DNA of 64,000 nt from Ichthyophis bannanicus (lineage: Eukaryota; Chordata; Amphibia; Gymnophiona; Ichthyophiidae): positions 48,141,788 to 48,205,787 of the forward strand of contig CM066039.1 in assembly GCA_033557465.1 (NCBI GenBank), read 5' to 3'. This document shows positions 9,403 through 20,700 of this stretch, piece by piece. The first letter of the stretch is position 1, and the number at the start of each line of letters is the position of its first letter. A model generated the notes under the pieces. It had not been told where the DNA came from, did no database searches, and saw only the letters and a program-made list of their open reading frames with translations. The position numbers and the translations under genes are program-made.

Positions 9403-9790
9403 TTAAGAAATGCCATACTGGGTCAGCCCAAGGGTCCATCAAGTCCACTATCCTGTTTCCAGCAGTGGCCAATCCAGGTCACAAGTACCTGTCGGGTTCC
9501 CAAAAGGTATCCAGATTCCATGCTGCTTGTTCAGTGGGTAAACAATGGATTTCCCTGGTTCTCTTTAATAGTGGTTTATGGGCTTTTCCTCCAGGAACTT
9601 GACCAAACCTCTTTTGAACCCAGGTGCTCTAACAGCTTTTACTACATCCTCTGGTAACAAATTCCAGCGTTTGATTACGCGTTGAGTGAAAAAATATTTT
9701 CTTTGATTAGTCTTAAATGTGCTACATTGTAGCATAATTGTGTGTCCCCCTAGTCTTTCTACTTTATGAAGGAGTATTACATAATTATGT
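9403..9790 (-). pseudogene. CR1-clade LINE, 3' end
   Basis: It opens on the plus strand with 'aagaaatgccatactgggtcagccc', the reverse complement of the family's 3' terminus. It runs through the region for [23 protein letters not shown] sequence (9,655-9,700) to about 9,790. Collinear with 46,310-46,640. Heavily 5' truncated. Confidence 0.8.
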
Positions 9791-9969
9791 ATGTATTAAT
9801 GTGTTCTGCTTAGAAGTGTAATGATAGGCAGATTATAAATGATGAAATCCAGTGCCTGGGTTCCCTTCAATACATTATCACCATTCTGCTTGGCCTCTTT
9901 GCCTGTCCCCCACCTCACCCTGCACCTCCGTGTTCCTTTCCTATCTTCTGCCCTGTGCTAGGTGCTTAC

Positions 9970-10047
9970 CTTGAGGCCGTTTCATCGTGTGACTTGGTTT
10001 AAAATCTGGGATGATAACTGGTATAAGAACCGGAAGAGACGTCCCTT
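9970..10047 (-). CDS. SMOC-family exon: second linker between thyroglobulin domains
   Basis: 78 nt; acceptor TTATTTCAG before 10047, donor GTAAGCAC after 9970; phase 1 at both ends. It encodes GTSLPVLIPVIIPDFKPSHT then MKRPQ, a low-conservation stretch expected for the linker between the two thyroglobulin domains. Identity alone would not name it; support comes from strong splice signals, an open frame only in the required phase, and its place between confident exons on the same strand. Confidence 0.72.
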
Positions 10048-10499
10048 CTGAAATAAAGAAAAGAAAACCATTTCCTGAGACACAAAGGCTCGAGAACTGA
10101 ACGGTGATGAGGCCGGAAGAGGTCTGAATGTTAGAGACTCAAGTCTCTTGCATGTCTCTGTTACTGCAAAAACTACGAGAGGATAACTTTCAAAGCCGTT
10201 TTCAGATACAAATAGTGATGGATGAGCGTATATTGTGTGTCTGAAAACTGCTCTCCCACTATGTGACTAAAACTGTGGGTCTCCAGCACTTACACTTCCA
10301 GCCACCAGGAACACCTGTTTGGTTGGGGGAGCCCATCAAAGCAACCTCTGCCCCCACCTCCCAAGCTTGTTGATGATATGTGGGGTAAAATGTTGGGGGA
10401 GCCTTTGCTCTGTGGCTCACCCAGTTCTGTTGCCTATGCCTAAAGTAAAAGCATTTCTGGGAGTATCTGGAGGTCACTGGAAGGAAGTAATGCACATAG

Positions 10500-10890
10500 G
10501 GGCATGTTTGCTAAAGCACATCACCTGGTAGCGCGGGATTCAGCATGCGCCAAGTGTACCACAGTAAAAAGTACCACATGCTGAAAATGCAACCATGCTA
10601 AAATCCTGCACTACCCGAGGAGCACAAGCTGAGGTGGAGAATTGGTGGCTTCTGGGCAGTGTCCGCATTACAGGTAGTGTGAGCGTTATTAGTGCGCCCT
10701 CCCCATCGATGTGGCATCAGCATGGCGCACTTACCGCCACCGCAATGGTGGTGCTGAATGCACCTGTGCTGATGGCACCAAAGGCAATCAACATGAGGAC
10801 GACACGATACCCATGCTAGTAACATGGGCACATGCCAGGCGAGCCTCCTTTTACTAGTGCAGGTCAAGCGCCAGCTGCATATTCATTTTT
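10500..10890. mobile_element. Unclassified non-autonomous DNA transposon-like sequence
   Basis: 'gggcatgtttgctaaagcac' at the left and 'gcgagcctccttttactagtgcaggt' at the right, with interior 'taaccatgctaaaatcc'-like words, resemble 45,370-45,475 (gtgcacgttagtaaaagggcccca). No coding frame; borders uncertain. Confidence 0.35.
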
Positions 10891-10929
10891 GGGGCCATTT
10901 GTATGCTAGCAGCATGACGCTCAGTCAGG

Positions 10930-11215
10930 GCTGGTGCAAACGCTGCCCCCCCTGTGAGTGCCACCAAATATCTGTGGGTACCAGCACTGAGGGCATTCCT
11001 GTTGATAACTGGGCAGCAGCGATATCGAGCTGCCGTGCGTTGATAACGGGGCGGTGGCTGAATATCTCCATGGCCCAGCAGCTTCTCAGCAATCCAGGCA
11101 ACTCGGATATTTCATGCCGGAGGTCTGGATATGGCCTCGGTATTTAATATCCAGGTTTATGTTTCAGCAGCATGGCTAGTCACTTTAGCAGTATTAGCTG
11201 CCGCTGCTAAATGTC
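10930..11215. mobile_element. ATATTCAGC-family element, possibly with a hAT end
   Basis: 'gcagcagcgatatcgagctgcc', 'ggtggctgaatatctcc', 'tatttaatatccaggtttatgtttcagcagcatggc' and 'gctgccgctgctaaatgtcagg' match words in the 7,126 element. The start, 'cagggctggtgcaaacgctgcc', resembles a hAT terminus, so two insertions may be juxtaposed. Confidence 0.4.
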
Positions 11216-11519
11216 AGGATCTATGATTTTTCCCAAAATTATTAGTGAGGAAAAAATTCCTTTTCACACATTTTTTTTGGCATGGCCATCTATTGAAAAA
11301 CAAAGAGCATTACATCATTCTGCTCCCCCACCCTGGCAGGGTCAGGTGGCCGAAACTAAACCCACTCATCACCCCATATTGTACAGGCTCCCAATCTGAA
11401 TCAAAGATAAAAGAGAGTGAACTGTATTAATGACAGAGTCCTCATATGTGCCAGTCTTACGCTCCCGGATGGATGTTTGAGAGGCCCTGAGTTGTGCCGA
11501 GTTAGAGAACCAGATTTAC

Positions 11520-11582
11520 CTTCTTCCTTGTGGTGTGTAAGGACTGGAAGGCTCTGTGGGGTTGTCCGAGGTCTCACCACTT
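11520..11582 (-). CDS. SMOC-family exon: first linker between thyroglobulin domains
   Basis: 63 nt; acceptor CGAATGCAG before 11582, donor GTAAATCT after 11520; phase 1 at both ends, matching exons on both sides. It encodes VVRPRTTPQSLPVLTHHKEE, a proline/threonine-rich linker like the variable region after the first thyroglobulin domain in SMOC proteins. Both flanking linker exons are multiples of three, so skipping either would keep the frame and alternative splicing is possible. As with the other linker exon, support is splice grammar and position rather than recognisable homology. Confidence 0.65.
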
Positions 11583-11987
11583 CTGCATTCGAGAAAGCAA
11601 AAACAGCAAAAACAACCGTTATTGAGGCTAATGCTATTTGCTCTTATAAAGAAGTGGGACATTCAAACAAAATTATAGAAAAGCGTTCTGGCACTAGAGA
11701 AGTCTTTCATTCCCCATGCCCACAAGAGAAATACCAATCAGTCAGTCTAAGAAATACAAGATGTCATTGGTTTCCATAAATAGTAGGCACAAAAAGAATG
11801 CTGTTTGCTCTGGTGCCAAGATACCCCTTCCACAACGGAGTTCTGCGCATCTTTCATCATGTACTGCAACAGAGCACAACAGCAATTCGCTGAAAGAGTA
11901 AGGTAACAACGGCCAAAAACAATGAAGCAGCTGGCACCTTGTTGAGGTTTTCTTAGTGGGGGGGGGAAGGGGGGTATGGGATGAAGG

Positions 11988-12750
11988 CAGAGCTGGCCCA
12001 AGGGTTTCTGCCACCCCAGGCAGAAACCCAGCCGTGTCACCCCCACCAAGCGAGGCCACCGCCTCTTCAGTTGTCACCACCCCCCTCCAGCTGCTGCTGA
12101 TTCCATCACGGTGGGCAGAGGAGCAGGTCAGCAGCAGCAGTATTTCAAAAGGCGGTGGCTTTCTGCCATCTCTTTCTTCCTTGTGGCAAGCCATATGTGC
12201 TGAAGGACATGGTCTGCAGTGGGGCAGAAAGCTGCCACCTTCTGAAATACTGCAACTGCTGGCCTACCACCCCCCTGCCCACGATGGAAACGGTGGAAAC
12301 TGGCGGGGTGGCATGGCCAGTCGCGTGTGCTGCTGCCACGGCTGTCTAGCTCACCTAGTGGACGGGCCAGTGCAAGGATATGAAAGGCCCTAGGCAAACT
12401 CTCATTCCTGCTGCCACCCCTGCTGTGGCAGCTGCTCCTCTCTGGAACCCACAGCGGCAGTAATGACATTAAAACAGCAATGAAGCACTTACCCAACACC
12501 TACAACACTTCATGCTGTTAATGCCATGCTTCGACCAATCGCTTCTGCCTCTTCCGATGAAGGCTTCCTGTTTATATTGGGGTGGAAGTGGCTGTCAAAA
12601 TGCGACACCAACAGCAGCTTTGGGTAAGTGTTTAATGTCATTGCTGCTACAGGTCCAAGAAAGAGGCGGCAGTGGTGGCCATGGGCTGCCCTTGAAAGGT
12701 TGGAGTTCTAGGCAACCACCTAGTTTTCCTAATGGGTTACACCGGCCCTG
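11988..12750. mobile_element. Non-autonomous hAT element or nested pair
   Basis: Left end CAGAGCTGGCCCAAGGG at 11988 and right end, read inward, CAGGGCCGGTGTAACCC from 12750 are hAT-type termini, followed on both sides by 'gcctag/ccaggcag'-like words. The interior has inverted segments (for example around 12,130-12,260) that give long antisense open frames without protein features. The flanking 8 bp do not match, so the two ends may come from different insertions. A further end-like piece (ggacgggccagtgcaaggat) occurs at 12,361. Confidence 0.5.
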
Positions 12751-12864
12751 GGGGTCTATGAAGACATGTTTTTAGCTGGATTGTCCTATCCAATGATCAA
12801 GGCTCCAAAGGGAGAAGGAGGCAACTGGGACAGCTCCTGTCGGACTCTCAGTACTACGAGATAT

Positions 12865-13250
12865 AGGGCCCAATTCTGTGAAGCGAAAAGCGAGGCTGTA
12901 TGTCCCGGTAGGACATGCAGCTCCACTATTCGTTCCAGCCATATTCTGGCACACACTCTCTCCGCAAACCCAGAGCTGCAGTATTTGCAGTATTTAAGAA
13001 AGTGGAGCCAGAAGGGGGCATGAGGGGGCAGAGAGCGGGCAAAGCGGGGGTAGGCCAAGACAGCAGGACGTACAGGGCTGACTCAGGTCACGGCCCTGTA
13101 CGTCCTGCAAGAGAGGGACGTACATGCTGCTTATTCCACAGCAGAGGTGGTATAAGCAGTGGCAAGGTCGGCGATCAGGCCCAGAGCCCACCCTCAAGGC
13201 AGGGTCGAACTGCTGGTAGGTCCCCGCCACCCGATCCGGACCCTAGCTGC
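12865..13250. mobile_element. CCAATTCTG-family foldback element
   Basis: Begins 'agggcccaattctgtgaagc' and holds a strong hairpin at about 13,066-13,108 (aggacgtacaggg ... ccctgtacgtcct). The same family, with ends like GGCCAATTCTG and GC-rich inverted interiors, lies at 14,236-14,400, 17,965-18,625 and 42,450-43,196. No coding capacity. Confidence 0.5.
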
Positions 13251-13984
13251 CCCCACCAGGGATAGGGCGGCAGGTTAGCAGGGGTCGGCACTCTGGCAGG
13301 CTGGACAGCAAGTGGGGAGGGCATCCCTGAGGTGCAGAATCGGGTCCTAACGGGCCCATCCTGTTTGGGGATGTTCAGGGGGTCCAGATGTGCCCCTTCT
13401 GGGATCCGGCTCATAGAGGGCCTGCAGGAACTAGCATGTCAACTGTCTTGGGGATCTGAATTCTGTTTGTTGCAAGGTTTTCAGTAACCTTACCATTGAC
13501 ATTGTATAGAACGGACTTCTCAGTCAATAACAGATTTCTTTCTCCTATTCAAATGTATATATACGCCAAATGTTGATCATATGCTTAATTGGTTAGTGAC
13601 TTCAGTACTCCCATCTGATTAGTCAGTGAACTGTGTGCTTTGCATGTGACTGTCTAGTGAACTGTATGAGCAACCTCTCTACTGGCCAAACTTGGAGTTA
13701 GAGAAGCTTACCTCTCTGTGATGAATTTAGGTCTGGCCACAGAGGCTTCGCAGGGTAAGGGCCTAAATGAGACAGACAAGAGCAATGGAACGAGAGTCAG
13801 AGGAGTGGGAAAGAATAAGAACAAAGGGAATATAAGATTCATAATTTTACAGTTAATTATTTTTCTCCCTAGGCCCCTCCATTCTCTATCAAGTCTCAGA
13901 ATATCTTTGGAAGATTAGCTCTCTTGCAAACAATCCGGCCAATCAGACAATGCTGGAGAACTTGCAATGCAGAAGAGCTGGGAC

Positions 13985-14410
13985 TTTTTAAGTCCCATGG
14001 AGCAGGTGTAAATCGAATGTGGACAATTTTGGGCTTACACGTGCATTCCCTATGGGGAATACACATATAGATTTTTGCTGCACCCAGGCTAAGCCCAGAT
14101 TACATGCCTGACATGCCCCCACGTAACGTTGATGCACAAAGAACATCCATATGGAAATCGGATCCTTTCTAACGTGGCCATTTACATGTAGATGCAATTT
14201 CCATGCATAAAGCCATGTGGAAATCGTGATTAACCACTTAGAGCCCAATTCTGTCCTGCACATTCATCCCCTCTGTGCGTCCGGTCTGAACCAGACGCAC
14301 AGAGGGGATCGTGATTCTGATCCTTCGGAGGTGGAATAACTTCTCCAGCCATTTTGCCAGCCCTGGACATACAAGGCCAACATTAGAATCGGCCCTGTAT
14401 GTCCAGGGCC
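13985..14410. mobile_element. Two adjacent non-autonomous DNA elements
   Basis: 13,985-14,235 resembles 5,740-5,970. From 14,236 (gagcccaattctgtcc) a CCAATTCTG-family copy begins, with a perfect 16-bp hairpin: 14,266-14,281 pairs with 14,294-14,309. The fragment ends near 14,410 (tgtccagggcc). No genes. Confidence 0.45.
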
Positions 14411-14734
14411 AGCGAACACCCACTGCCCACCCACTCTCCGCCCCCGGGCCGCCCATTCCCTGCCCCTGACAAACTTCCCCGCATAACCGGCAGGGAAGTT
14501 GGTCGGGGGCTGAAGCCGGCACGACGTCCATCCCCACTATTCATGGTTCAGAATGACTTCCTTAATGTCTCTGTCTTGAGCTTTATATTGGAAAGGCAGC
14601 GTATAAATTGACAAATGATCCCTCTTAGAGAGAGGCTTAGCGGCAGACTCCTCACTTTGCTGTTTGAGCAGTGTTAGAAATTCACTGATTATAGCAAAAG
14701 ATTACTGGAAGGTGAAAGAGAAACTTGGTGGTAC

Positions 14735-14834
14735 CTGTGCAGTTAGGGGTCTGATTGAGGACGGAGGTGCCACTGACTGGCTTGCCCTCTGTGGTAGCAC
14801 ACCAGCAGTACCCAGTCTGCTTGTGGCACTGCAC
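14735..14834 (-). CDS. SMOC-family exon: second half of first thyroglobulin type-1 domain
   Basis: 100 nt; acceptor TATTACAG before 14834, donor GTACCACC after 14735; phase 0 in, phase 1 out. It encodes VQCHKQTGYCWCATTEGKPV then SGTSVLNQTPNC, with the QC...YCWC thyroglobulin signature and the GxP-SGTxVxNxTPxC ending seen in SMOC1/2. The domain is split by an intron exactly between ...LQ and VQC, as I recall it is in SMOC genes. Alanine replaces the usual valine after CWC. Only this frame is open between the splice sites. Confidence 0.92.
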
Positions 14835-14839
14835 CTGTA

Positions 14840-16830
14840 ATACAGCATAAAAACAGAAGCAGCTCAAACCCAACGATTTTTAGCATCTTAAAAAAAGTAG
14901 ATGTGTCACAAACACAATAGCAGGGGACTGGCACACGGGAGAATGGGGAGGTGATAAGGGAAATCAGAACGTCAGGATTGTATCGCTTCATCTGACAGTG
15001 TTTAATGGGATCATGGCAGGAAGCAGAGTGTGAGATATGGCAAAGCAGAGGGCGAGAGACAGAGAGCGGGGAACAGGGTTCTTGGATCTGGGAAATCATT
15101 AGCAGAGGATATACAGACAGAGAAGCTGTGCAACCTGGACGGATATGCAGAATAGGTTGGTGGAGGTCAGAAGTCGACAGTGAGCATCACAGAAATTTAA
15201 AGAAAAAGGAGCCAGATACACCTCATAACTAGAAGTATTTCCCCCAGCTAAGTAAGCTAGGTGTGTAAAATAAACCCCTCTACACGTAGATGTCCCTGTA
15301 CTGGGCACTTTTACATATGTACACGCGGTAATGCTTTACAAATGCTAAGACCAACGTCGCAAAGGGATAGCAGAGAAGAAGGAGCCAGCCGATGACGCTG
15401 AAGACTTGTGTTTTGAAAACCCTGCACGTGACCGACAGCACAGAATTTGCACCTGCCTTAAATTAGGTGCAAAGTCCATAGGCATCAACATGTCCATGGC
15501 ACTGGCTGGCCCCAAATTTCCAAAGGGAGGCTCCTTGGGAAGTTTCCCTTTGAACCTGTCCCTGTAGGCACATGGATTCAAAGTACATATCCATGGACCT
15601 GCAGGCTAGCTGTGTGATTTGAAAACTATCCCCTATACTAATTGGAACTTAATATGGGGTAGGCAAAATGCTAATAAAATCTAGTAAAATATAATTATGC
15701 AGCATACTTGGCCTTTTTTTAGTTTCATTTTTGCTAGCTTCTGTAGCAATAAGAGTCAACAAACAAGCCAGTAGACTAATATACTGTACTATGGCTAGCG
15801 TTTTACAACAGAAGGTCAATGCAAAATAAGCTTATTCTGTACTAAGGGAGAAGAGTTTTGAAATGCCTGTCCAGGGAAAACATCTCATCTACCATTTGTT
15901 TGTTGATCTCAGGGCTGAGGTTAGGAGGGATTAGGAAGAACAATTGCCCTGGACCCCAATCTGCAAAGGATCCTCATCCTATCTCAAGGTGAAGGAGATA
16001 CAGTCTGCTGGTGGGCTTTGGGGACCCCCATTGGTATGCTATATAACAGGTTAAAGGGAGACTAAGCCTTCCCAGCCCCAATCACAACCTCCCTGACTTT
16101 CAGTCAAACTGGCAGGCAGCACTGATATTTACCCTGCCTGCCAGTTTTATTTGCAATCCGGGCAAAAAAGTGCCCTCAACCCCAGTCCAGCACTAGCGTA
16201 TTCCTTTCCTTCCTCCCCATTACCATTTGACCTGCCCTAACATCGCCCCACTTCCTCTTCCCCAAACAGCTGAATCACTGACCATCTTGGAGCCCCCTCC
16301 CTCCCAAATTTGTGTCCTGGACCCAGCATGTTTAACTCTGTTTCAGGTTAGAACATAAGGTTGATCTTTATGTCTAAATATCTAAGTGGACTAACGCAGC
16401 ACCCATACTGCTCCATTAAACCATCCGTTCCTGGTCACTGCTTCATGTCTGGGGCTGTTGGTGCTCATTATACTTGGTTGTAGTTTGGGAATATTGGTAA
16501 GGTTGAGCGTCAATGATACTTCTCTTTTCTTGAGTGGGAATCAAGATGAGGAAAGAAGGAGACGTATTAATCAACCCCAGACACAAATTGCAGTATGCAA
16601 AAAACAGTTTGGATAGAAAAAGTGAAAAATATATTGTTTTTCCAAATAAAGAGGGCATTCCTGCCAAAGAGACATTTGGTTAGTTAGGAGTCCCTGGGCA
16701 ACATCACCTCATGATCAATTGAAGCTACTTTGTGTGTTTACCTTGCTGGTAAAATGGATTAAAAGATGGAACATGAACACAGTATTAGAAGCAATGTACC
16801 AGAATAATCCTCCCATCTCAGTATCTTTTC
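14840..16830. other. Intron, mostly unclassified
   Basis: About 15,340-15,640 looks like a decayed non-autonomous DNA element (ttttgaaaaccctgcacgtg ... gatttgaaaactatcccc). I recognise no gene, RNA or repeat in 14,840-15,340 or 15,640-16,830. The open frames here lack protein-like features. Confidence 0.3.
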
Positions 16831-16836
16831 TAATAC

Positions 16837-16949
16837 CTGTAGAAAGGAGCCATCCTCAGTACACTCTGGAACATAGACTGAGTCCGATGGACCACGGACT
16901 TTGGCAAGTGCAGCTGCACGGTCCTCCTGACATCGAGTCAAACTCATAT
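16837..16949 (-). CDS. SMOC-family exon: first half of first thyroglobulin type-1 domain
   Basis: 113 nt; acceptor ACTTTCCAG before 16949, donor GTATTAGA after 16837; phase 1 in, phase 0 out. It encodes MSLTRCQEDRAAALAKV, then VYVPECTEDGSFLQ, which has the first cysteine, the A-x-A helix and the (I/V)PEC-x-DG-(S/T)(F/Y) motif of thyroglobulin type-1 domains and joins directly to VQCHKQTGYCWC in the next exon. The intron before it, about 11.3 kb, is the largest in the visible part and contains the R4/Dong, CR1 and L2 insertions. Confidence 0.92.
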
Positions 16950-17227
16950 CTGGAAAGTCAAAATGTCAGATTTATGTAAGAGGGAACAAGGCACACAGGA
17001 TATGATTTTGAGCCAAAGGGCTACCTGATTCTTCATTCCTTGGAGATGAAATTAGGAAAGAAATTTGCAGAGTCTTCTACTTAGCAAGATTCTATACACT
17101 ATATCCTGGGATATTCTGATACCACAGTCATCAGATACAGAGATGTTATTTGTGAATACTATAAGGCCTGTCAGTGTTAAAATGAAGACGTCCTCTGGGC
17201 CAGAGTACTTGGGCTGGCACCATTAAC

Positions 17228-17461
17228 TTTTTATTTTAACAGGTTTTTATATACTGCTTTATCATTTCAATCAAAGTGGTTTACATTGAAACTTAAACTT
17301 GGTAATGTACATTAAACAGGGACATTGATAACTTGGATTTTTCTGAGGCAATGGAGGGTTAAGTGACTTGCCCAAGGCCACGAGGAGTGCTTGTGGGAAT
17401 TGAACCCTGGTTTCTGGGTTCCCAAGCCAGTGTTCTTAACCATTAGGCTACTCCTCCACTC
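17228..17461 (-). mobile_element. tRNA-headed SINE with L2-type tail
   Basis: Minus strand: head with box A TAGCCTAATGG and box B GGTTCAATTCC, and the body 'gggcaagtcacttaaccctccattgcctc' shared with the SINE at 8,156. The tail, however, is 'gcagtatataaaaacctgttaaaataaaaa', like the L2 3' end at 54,105-54,150. So the head and body match the 8,156 SINE while the 3' end comes from a different LINE. Confidence 0.75.
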
Positions 17462-17964
17462 TACTCAATGTGGCCAAGTAGTGAAATTCAAGGAACAATT
17501 TAGTTTTTGGCAGCTTAGACTGGATACTACTATACGCGGTTGAGCGTTTAGGTTCCAAAACCTAAGAGAACAGAGCAGTATAATGGGTGAAGTTCTTTGT
17601 ACAAAATAAGAGTAGGACCTGGGGTGATCATATTTGACAATCCTAAGATGGGCAAGCAAATGGACAAGGCAACAGCAAAGCCAGAAAGACTTTTGGGTTC
17701 ATAGGGAGAGGGAATGTGAACAGGAAGTGCAGGAAATACCATATCTGTGTAAGCCTCAGAGGAGACCTCATTTGGAGTACTGACTATAATTGTGGAGACC
17801 ACACCTTCAAAAGGATAGCAGTGGGATGGAGCTGGTTCATAGAGAAGTTATTAAATGATTGATGGTCTTCCTAATAAAGCACATGGAGACTAATTTAAAT
17901 ATCTAAACATGTTTGTCCCGGAGAAAGGGAAAGGATGAGGAAATATGCTAGGTGTTAGAATACC

Positions 17965-18625
17965 TTAAGGGAGTCATTCTGTGTCGCGTTTAGTGGGAAT
18001 ATATGTCTGGTATCCCCCCACTAAACTACAGGCGCCAATTCCCTTTCCTAAGCTTCCTGCACATATAGAGGAGATGTGCTGGGAGCTCTGGACAGGGGTG
18101 GGAAGGGTGGGCCGGAGGCGTGACTTCAACCTGGATGTTCAGAGCTGATTCCAGTCTCGGCCCTGTATATCCGGGGTTGCTGAGTTAGACGGGAGACTTA
18201 TTCTACCTCGGAGGTGGAATATATTCCCCCCCCCACCCCCCAATATTGCCAGACAGACACGGTGGAGAACACCGGAACAGTTGAGCAACACCATGGGTTT
18301 TCCTGCTGCCCGATCCCGGCCTTGGAAGGCCTCTTCGGGGATAGAGCAGCAGGGAAAAGCACATTTGATCCTTTGTGGTCGATTGGGGCTCCTGCATGGC
18401 GTCCCGATGCAAAGGCGACCGGGACTCCATGCAGGAGCATTGGGGGTTTGCATAGGGAGGATGCTGGACATGCAGTGGGCCAGAATCAGGGCACATCCTA
18501 CCCATCCAGGCCTGTTGCACCCAGTTCTGCCACTCCCATGAGTGCAGAATCAGGTGCACAACTGACCCGTCCAGATTTTGGACATCCGGACAGGCCGGAC
18601 AGGACCCATGTGGAATTGGCCTCCA
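17965..18625. mobile_element. CCAATTCTG-family foldback element
   Basis: Left end 'gggagtcattctgtgtcgcg', right end 'ggacccatgtggaattggcctcc'. The interior shares with 42,450-43,196 'agctgattccagtc...ggccctgtat', 'tgaccc(g)tccagattttggac' and repeated 'gctcctgcatgg' words that fold on each other. Open frames on both strands are palindrome shadows. Confidence 0.55.
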
Positions 18626-18639
18626 CAGGAATAAAGGTT

Positions 18640-19220
18640 CAAGAAGCCATCTTCTTTCAATGGTAAGGGACCAAAAGAAGTAATCTAAAGTAATATTTCT
18701 CTATGGAAAGAGTTGATGAAGCAGGAACATCCTCCCACTGGAAGTAGTGGAGACAGGGTCAAGGAGAAGGGCAACATAAAATTCACTAGCGGTCGTTGAT
18801 GAATTGCTGTGTTTCTCTTAGGTGGTGAGAAGATAGTTCTCTTCCCAAGTCTTTCTGGGTACTTTCAAATGGTGACCTCGTTGTACAAAAATCTATACTG
18901 AATTCCAGCAAGGCGACACTACAATAGAAGTATGGTAGGAACGAAAAAGAAAAATACATACTGGCTGCACGTCACCCAGGATAAAAAGGTGCCCGTGTGT
19001 AGCTTACGCACTAGGGATAATGATAGTGGTTGTGTTAGTGCAGACTGCAGATGTAGATAACATCTTTGCCACAGATAAAGGCCATGGTGAGTGTGTTCAT
19101 AGACCTTCTGTGACAGGAAGTGGATATCTGCAGATAAGGAGGAGATAATCTACTGTTACTTTTATACAAAGAGAATCCGCCAAATTCTGGTAGAAAGAAG
19201 GAAAGTTTCCACAAGAAAAA
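18640..19220. other. Intron, nothing recognised
   Basis: No coding, RNA or repeat signal that I can name. The next LINE may begin somewhere after about 19,150. Confidence 0.3.
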
Positions 19221-19798
19221 CTATAAAAAGTTAACAGATGCTAGTTTAAGATCTTTAATTTCGCAGATCAAAGCAAAGAAGTATGTGAATGATAGCATCT
19301 TGATGCAACAAAGGGCTTCCATGGAAAAAGAAATACAGGGAGGAGGAGAAGGAGACCTGGGTGAGAGTACCCGAAGAAAATAAACAGAGAAACAGAAAGA
19401 GCAGTTGGGGGGGGGGAGATGAAGCTTGGAGACCTGGAACTGCAAGAGAGTGAGATGACTACAGGACAGGTCAACCAATCGACTGGAGGAAAAAAGGAAG
19501 GAGAAAGAACCAGAGGTGGAGGAATTCAAGATCGAACTCCTAGTCCACATAGAAAAAGATGAATATGCTGGGTTTCAGGCATGTTAAATTTAACACCTAA
19601 GGTGAAAGTATGATTCTAAAGATGAACAAGGCCATAACCTGTATAAAGAGACCATTTAGTGACATCACATAAATAAACTGAATACAATATTGTGCAGCTA
19701 AAATTATTACTGCAAGAATACTACCAGCTAAAGAGCAGGGAAAGAAGAAAAAGAGAACAATAACAGTTCCTCCTTGGAAAAAGTGCCTCAAAGAAAAA

Positions 19799-20700
19799 AT
19801 ACAATAATTGCATGTAGAGGTATCCCTGATAGACGGGTATCTATCAGATACCTAGGCGTGACCTTAGACCAGCACTTGAATATGAAGGCGCACATAGGAA
19901 ACATTGTAAGAGCGGTATACCATAAAATCCGATCCCTTAGACATCTAAGATCCCTGCTTGCACCTGATGATTTCAGAACCATCTATCAGGCACTAATCAT
20001 ACCGCATTTTGATTATGCAAATTCAATCCTGCAAGGTCTCCCTCAAGCCACCTTAAATCCACTTCAACTTGCAATGAATGCCACAGCAAGAGTTCTACAT
20101 GGCGCTTCTAGGAAAGACCATGTCACACCCATTCTAAAACATCTCCACTGGCTCCCAATACAAGGTAGAATCACTTACAAGACCTTACTACTTACATTCA
20201 AGGTTATTAAAGGTCTTTCGTCAGCATCATTGACTGAACTAATCCAGACAACTCCTCTCAATAGGGACAGAAGGTCAGTAACACTTAACACCCTGGTAGT
20301 CCCAAAACTAATAACACAATGCACCAAGGCAACAGTAGGCAGGGCCTACAATTTCTGCGCACCAAGGTACTGGAACAGCCTCCCTCTCGGCATCCGATCA
20401 ATCCAGGACTTATTTCAGTTCAGAAAGGCCTTAAAACTTCACCTCTTCCTCCAGTTTTACCCAGAAGCCAATGTGGACGCTGCACCATCCTCACAAGCCT
20501 CTCAGAACCCCCTTGACTGAAGTCAAAAGAGTTCCCAATTATGTCTTAAATTGTAAATAGTTACCTGTTATCCAAGTTGCATTACCTGTTCAACTGTAAA
20601 CACAAAGTACCATCGGAAATGTGTATTTTATTGTTCATTGTAAACCGCACTGATGCTGAATAGCGCGGTATAAAAGAGACTCTAATAAATAATAAATAAA
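19799..20700 (+). pseudogene. L2-clade LINE 3' fragment inserted in the R4/Dong-like LINE
   Basis: An open frame from within the host LINE (ATG at 19774) runs through the junction to 20520. Its L2 part reads RYLGVTLDQHLNMKAHI, IPHFDYANSILQGLP, HLHWLPIQGRITYKTLLL and the terminal FCAPRYWNSLPLGIR and KLHLFLQF motifs, the standard end of L2 ORF2. The 3' end is 'gcgcggtataaaagagactc' followed by (AATA)n-like repeats at 20,690-20,700. The frame is long because the copy is fairly young; it lacks the reverse transcriptase core and is not a gene. Confidence 0.88.

Noticed and set aside
11742..12499. Overlapping open frames of 100-150 codons on both strands
   Set aside because: They lie in a hAT element with internal inverted segments and mirror each other; no protein motif.
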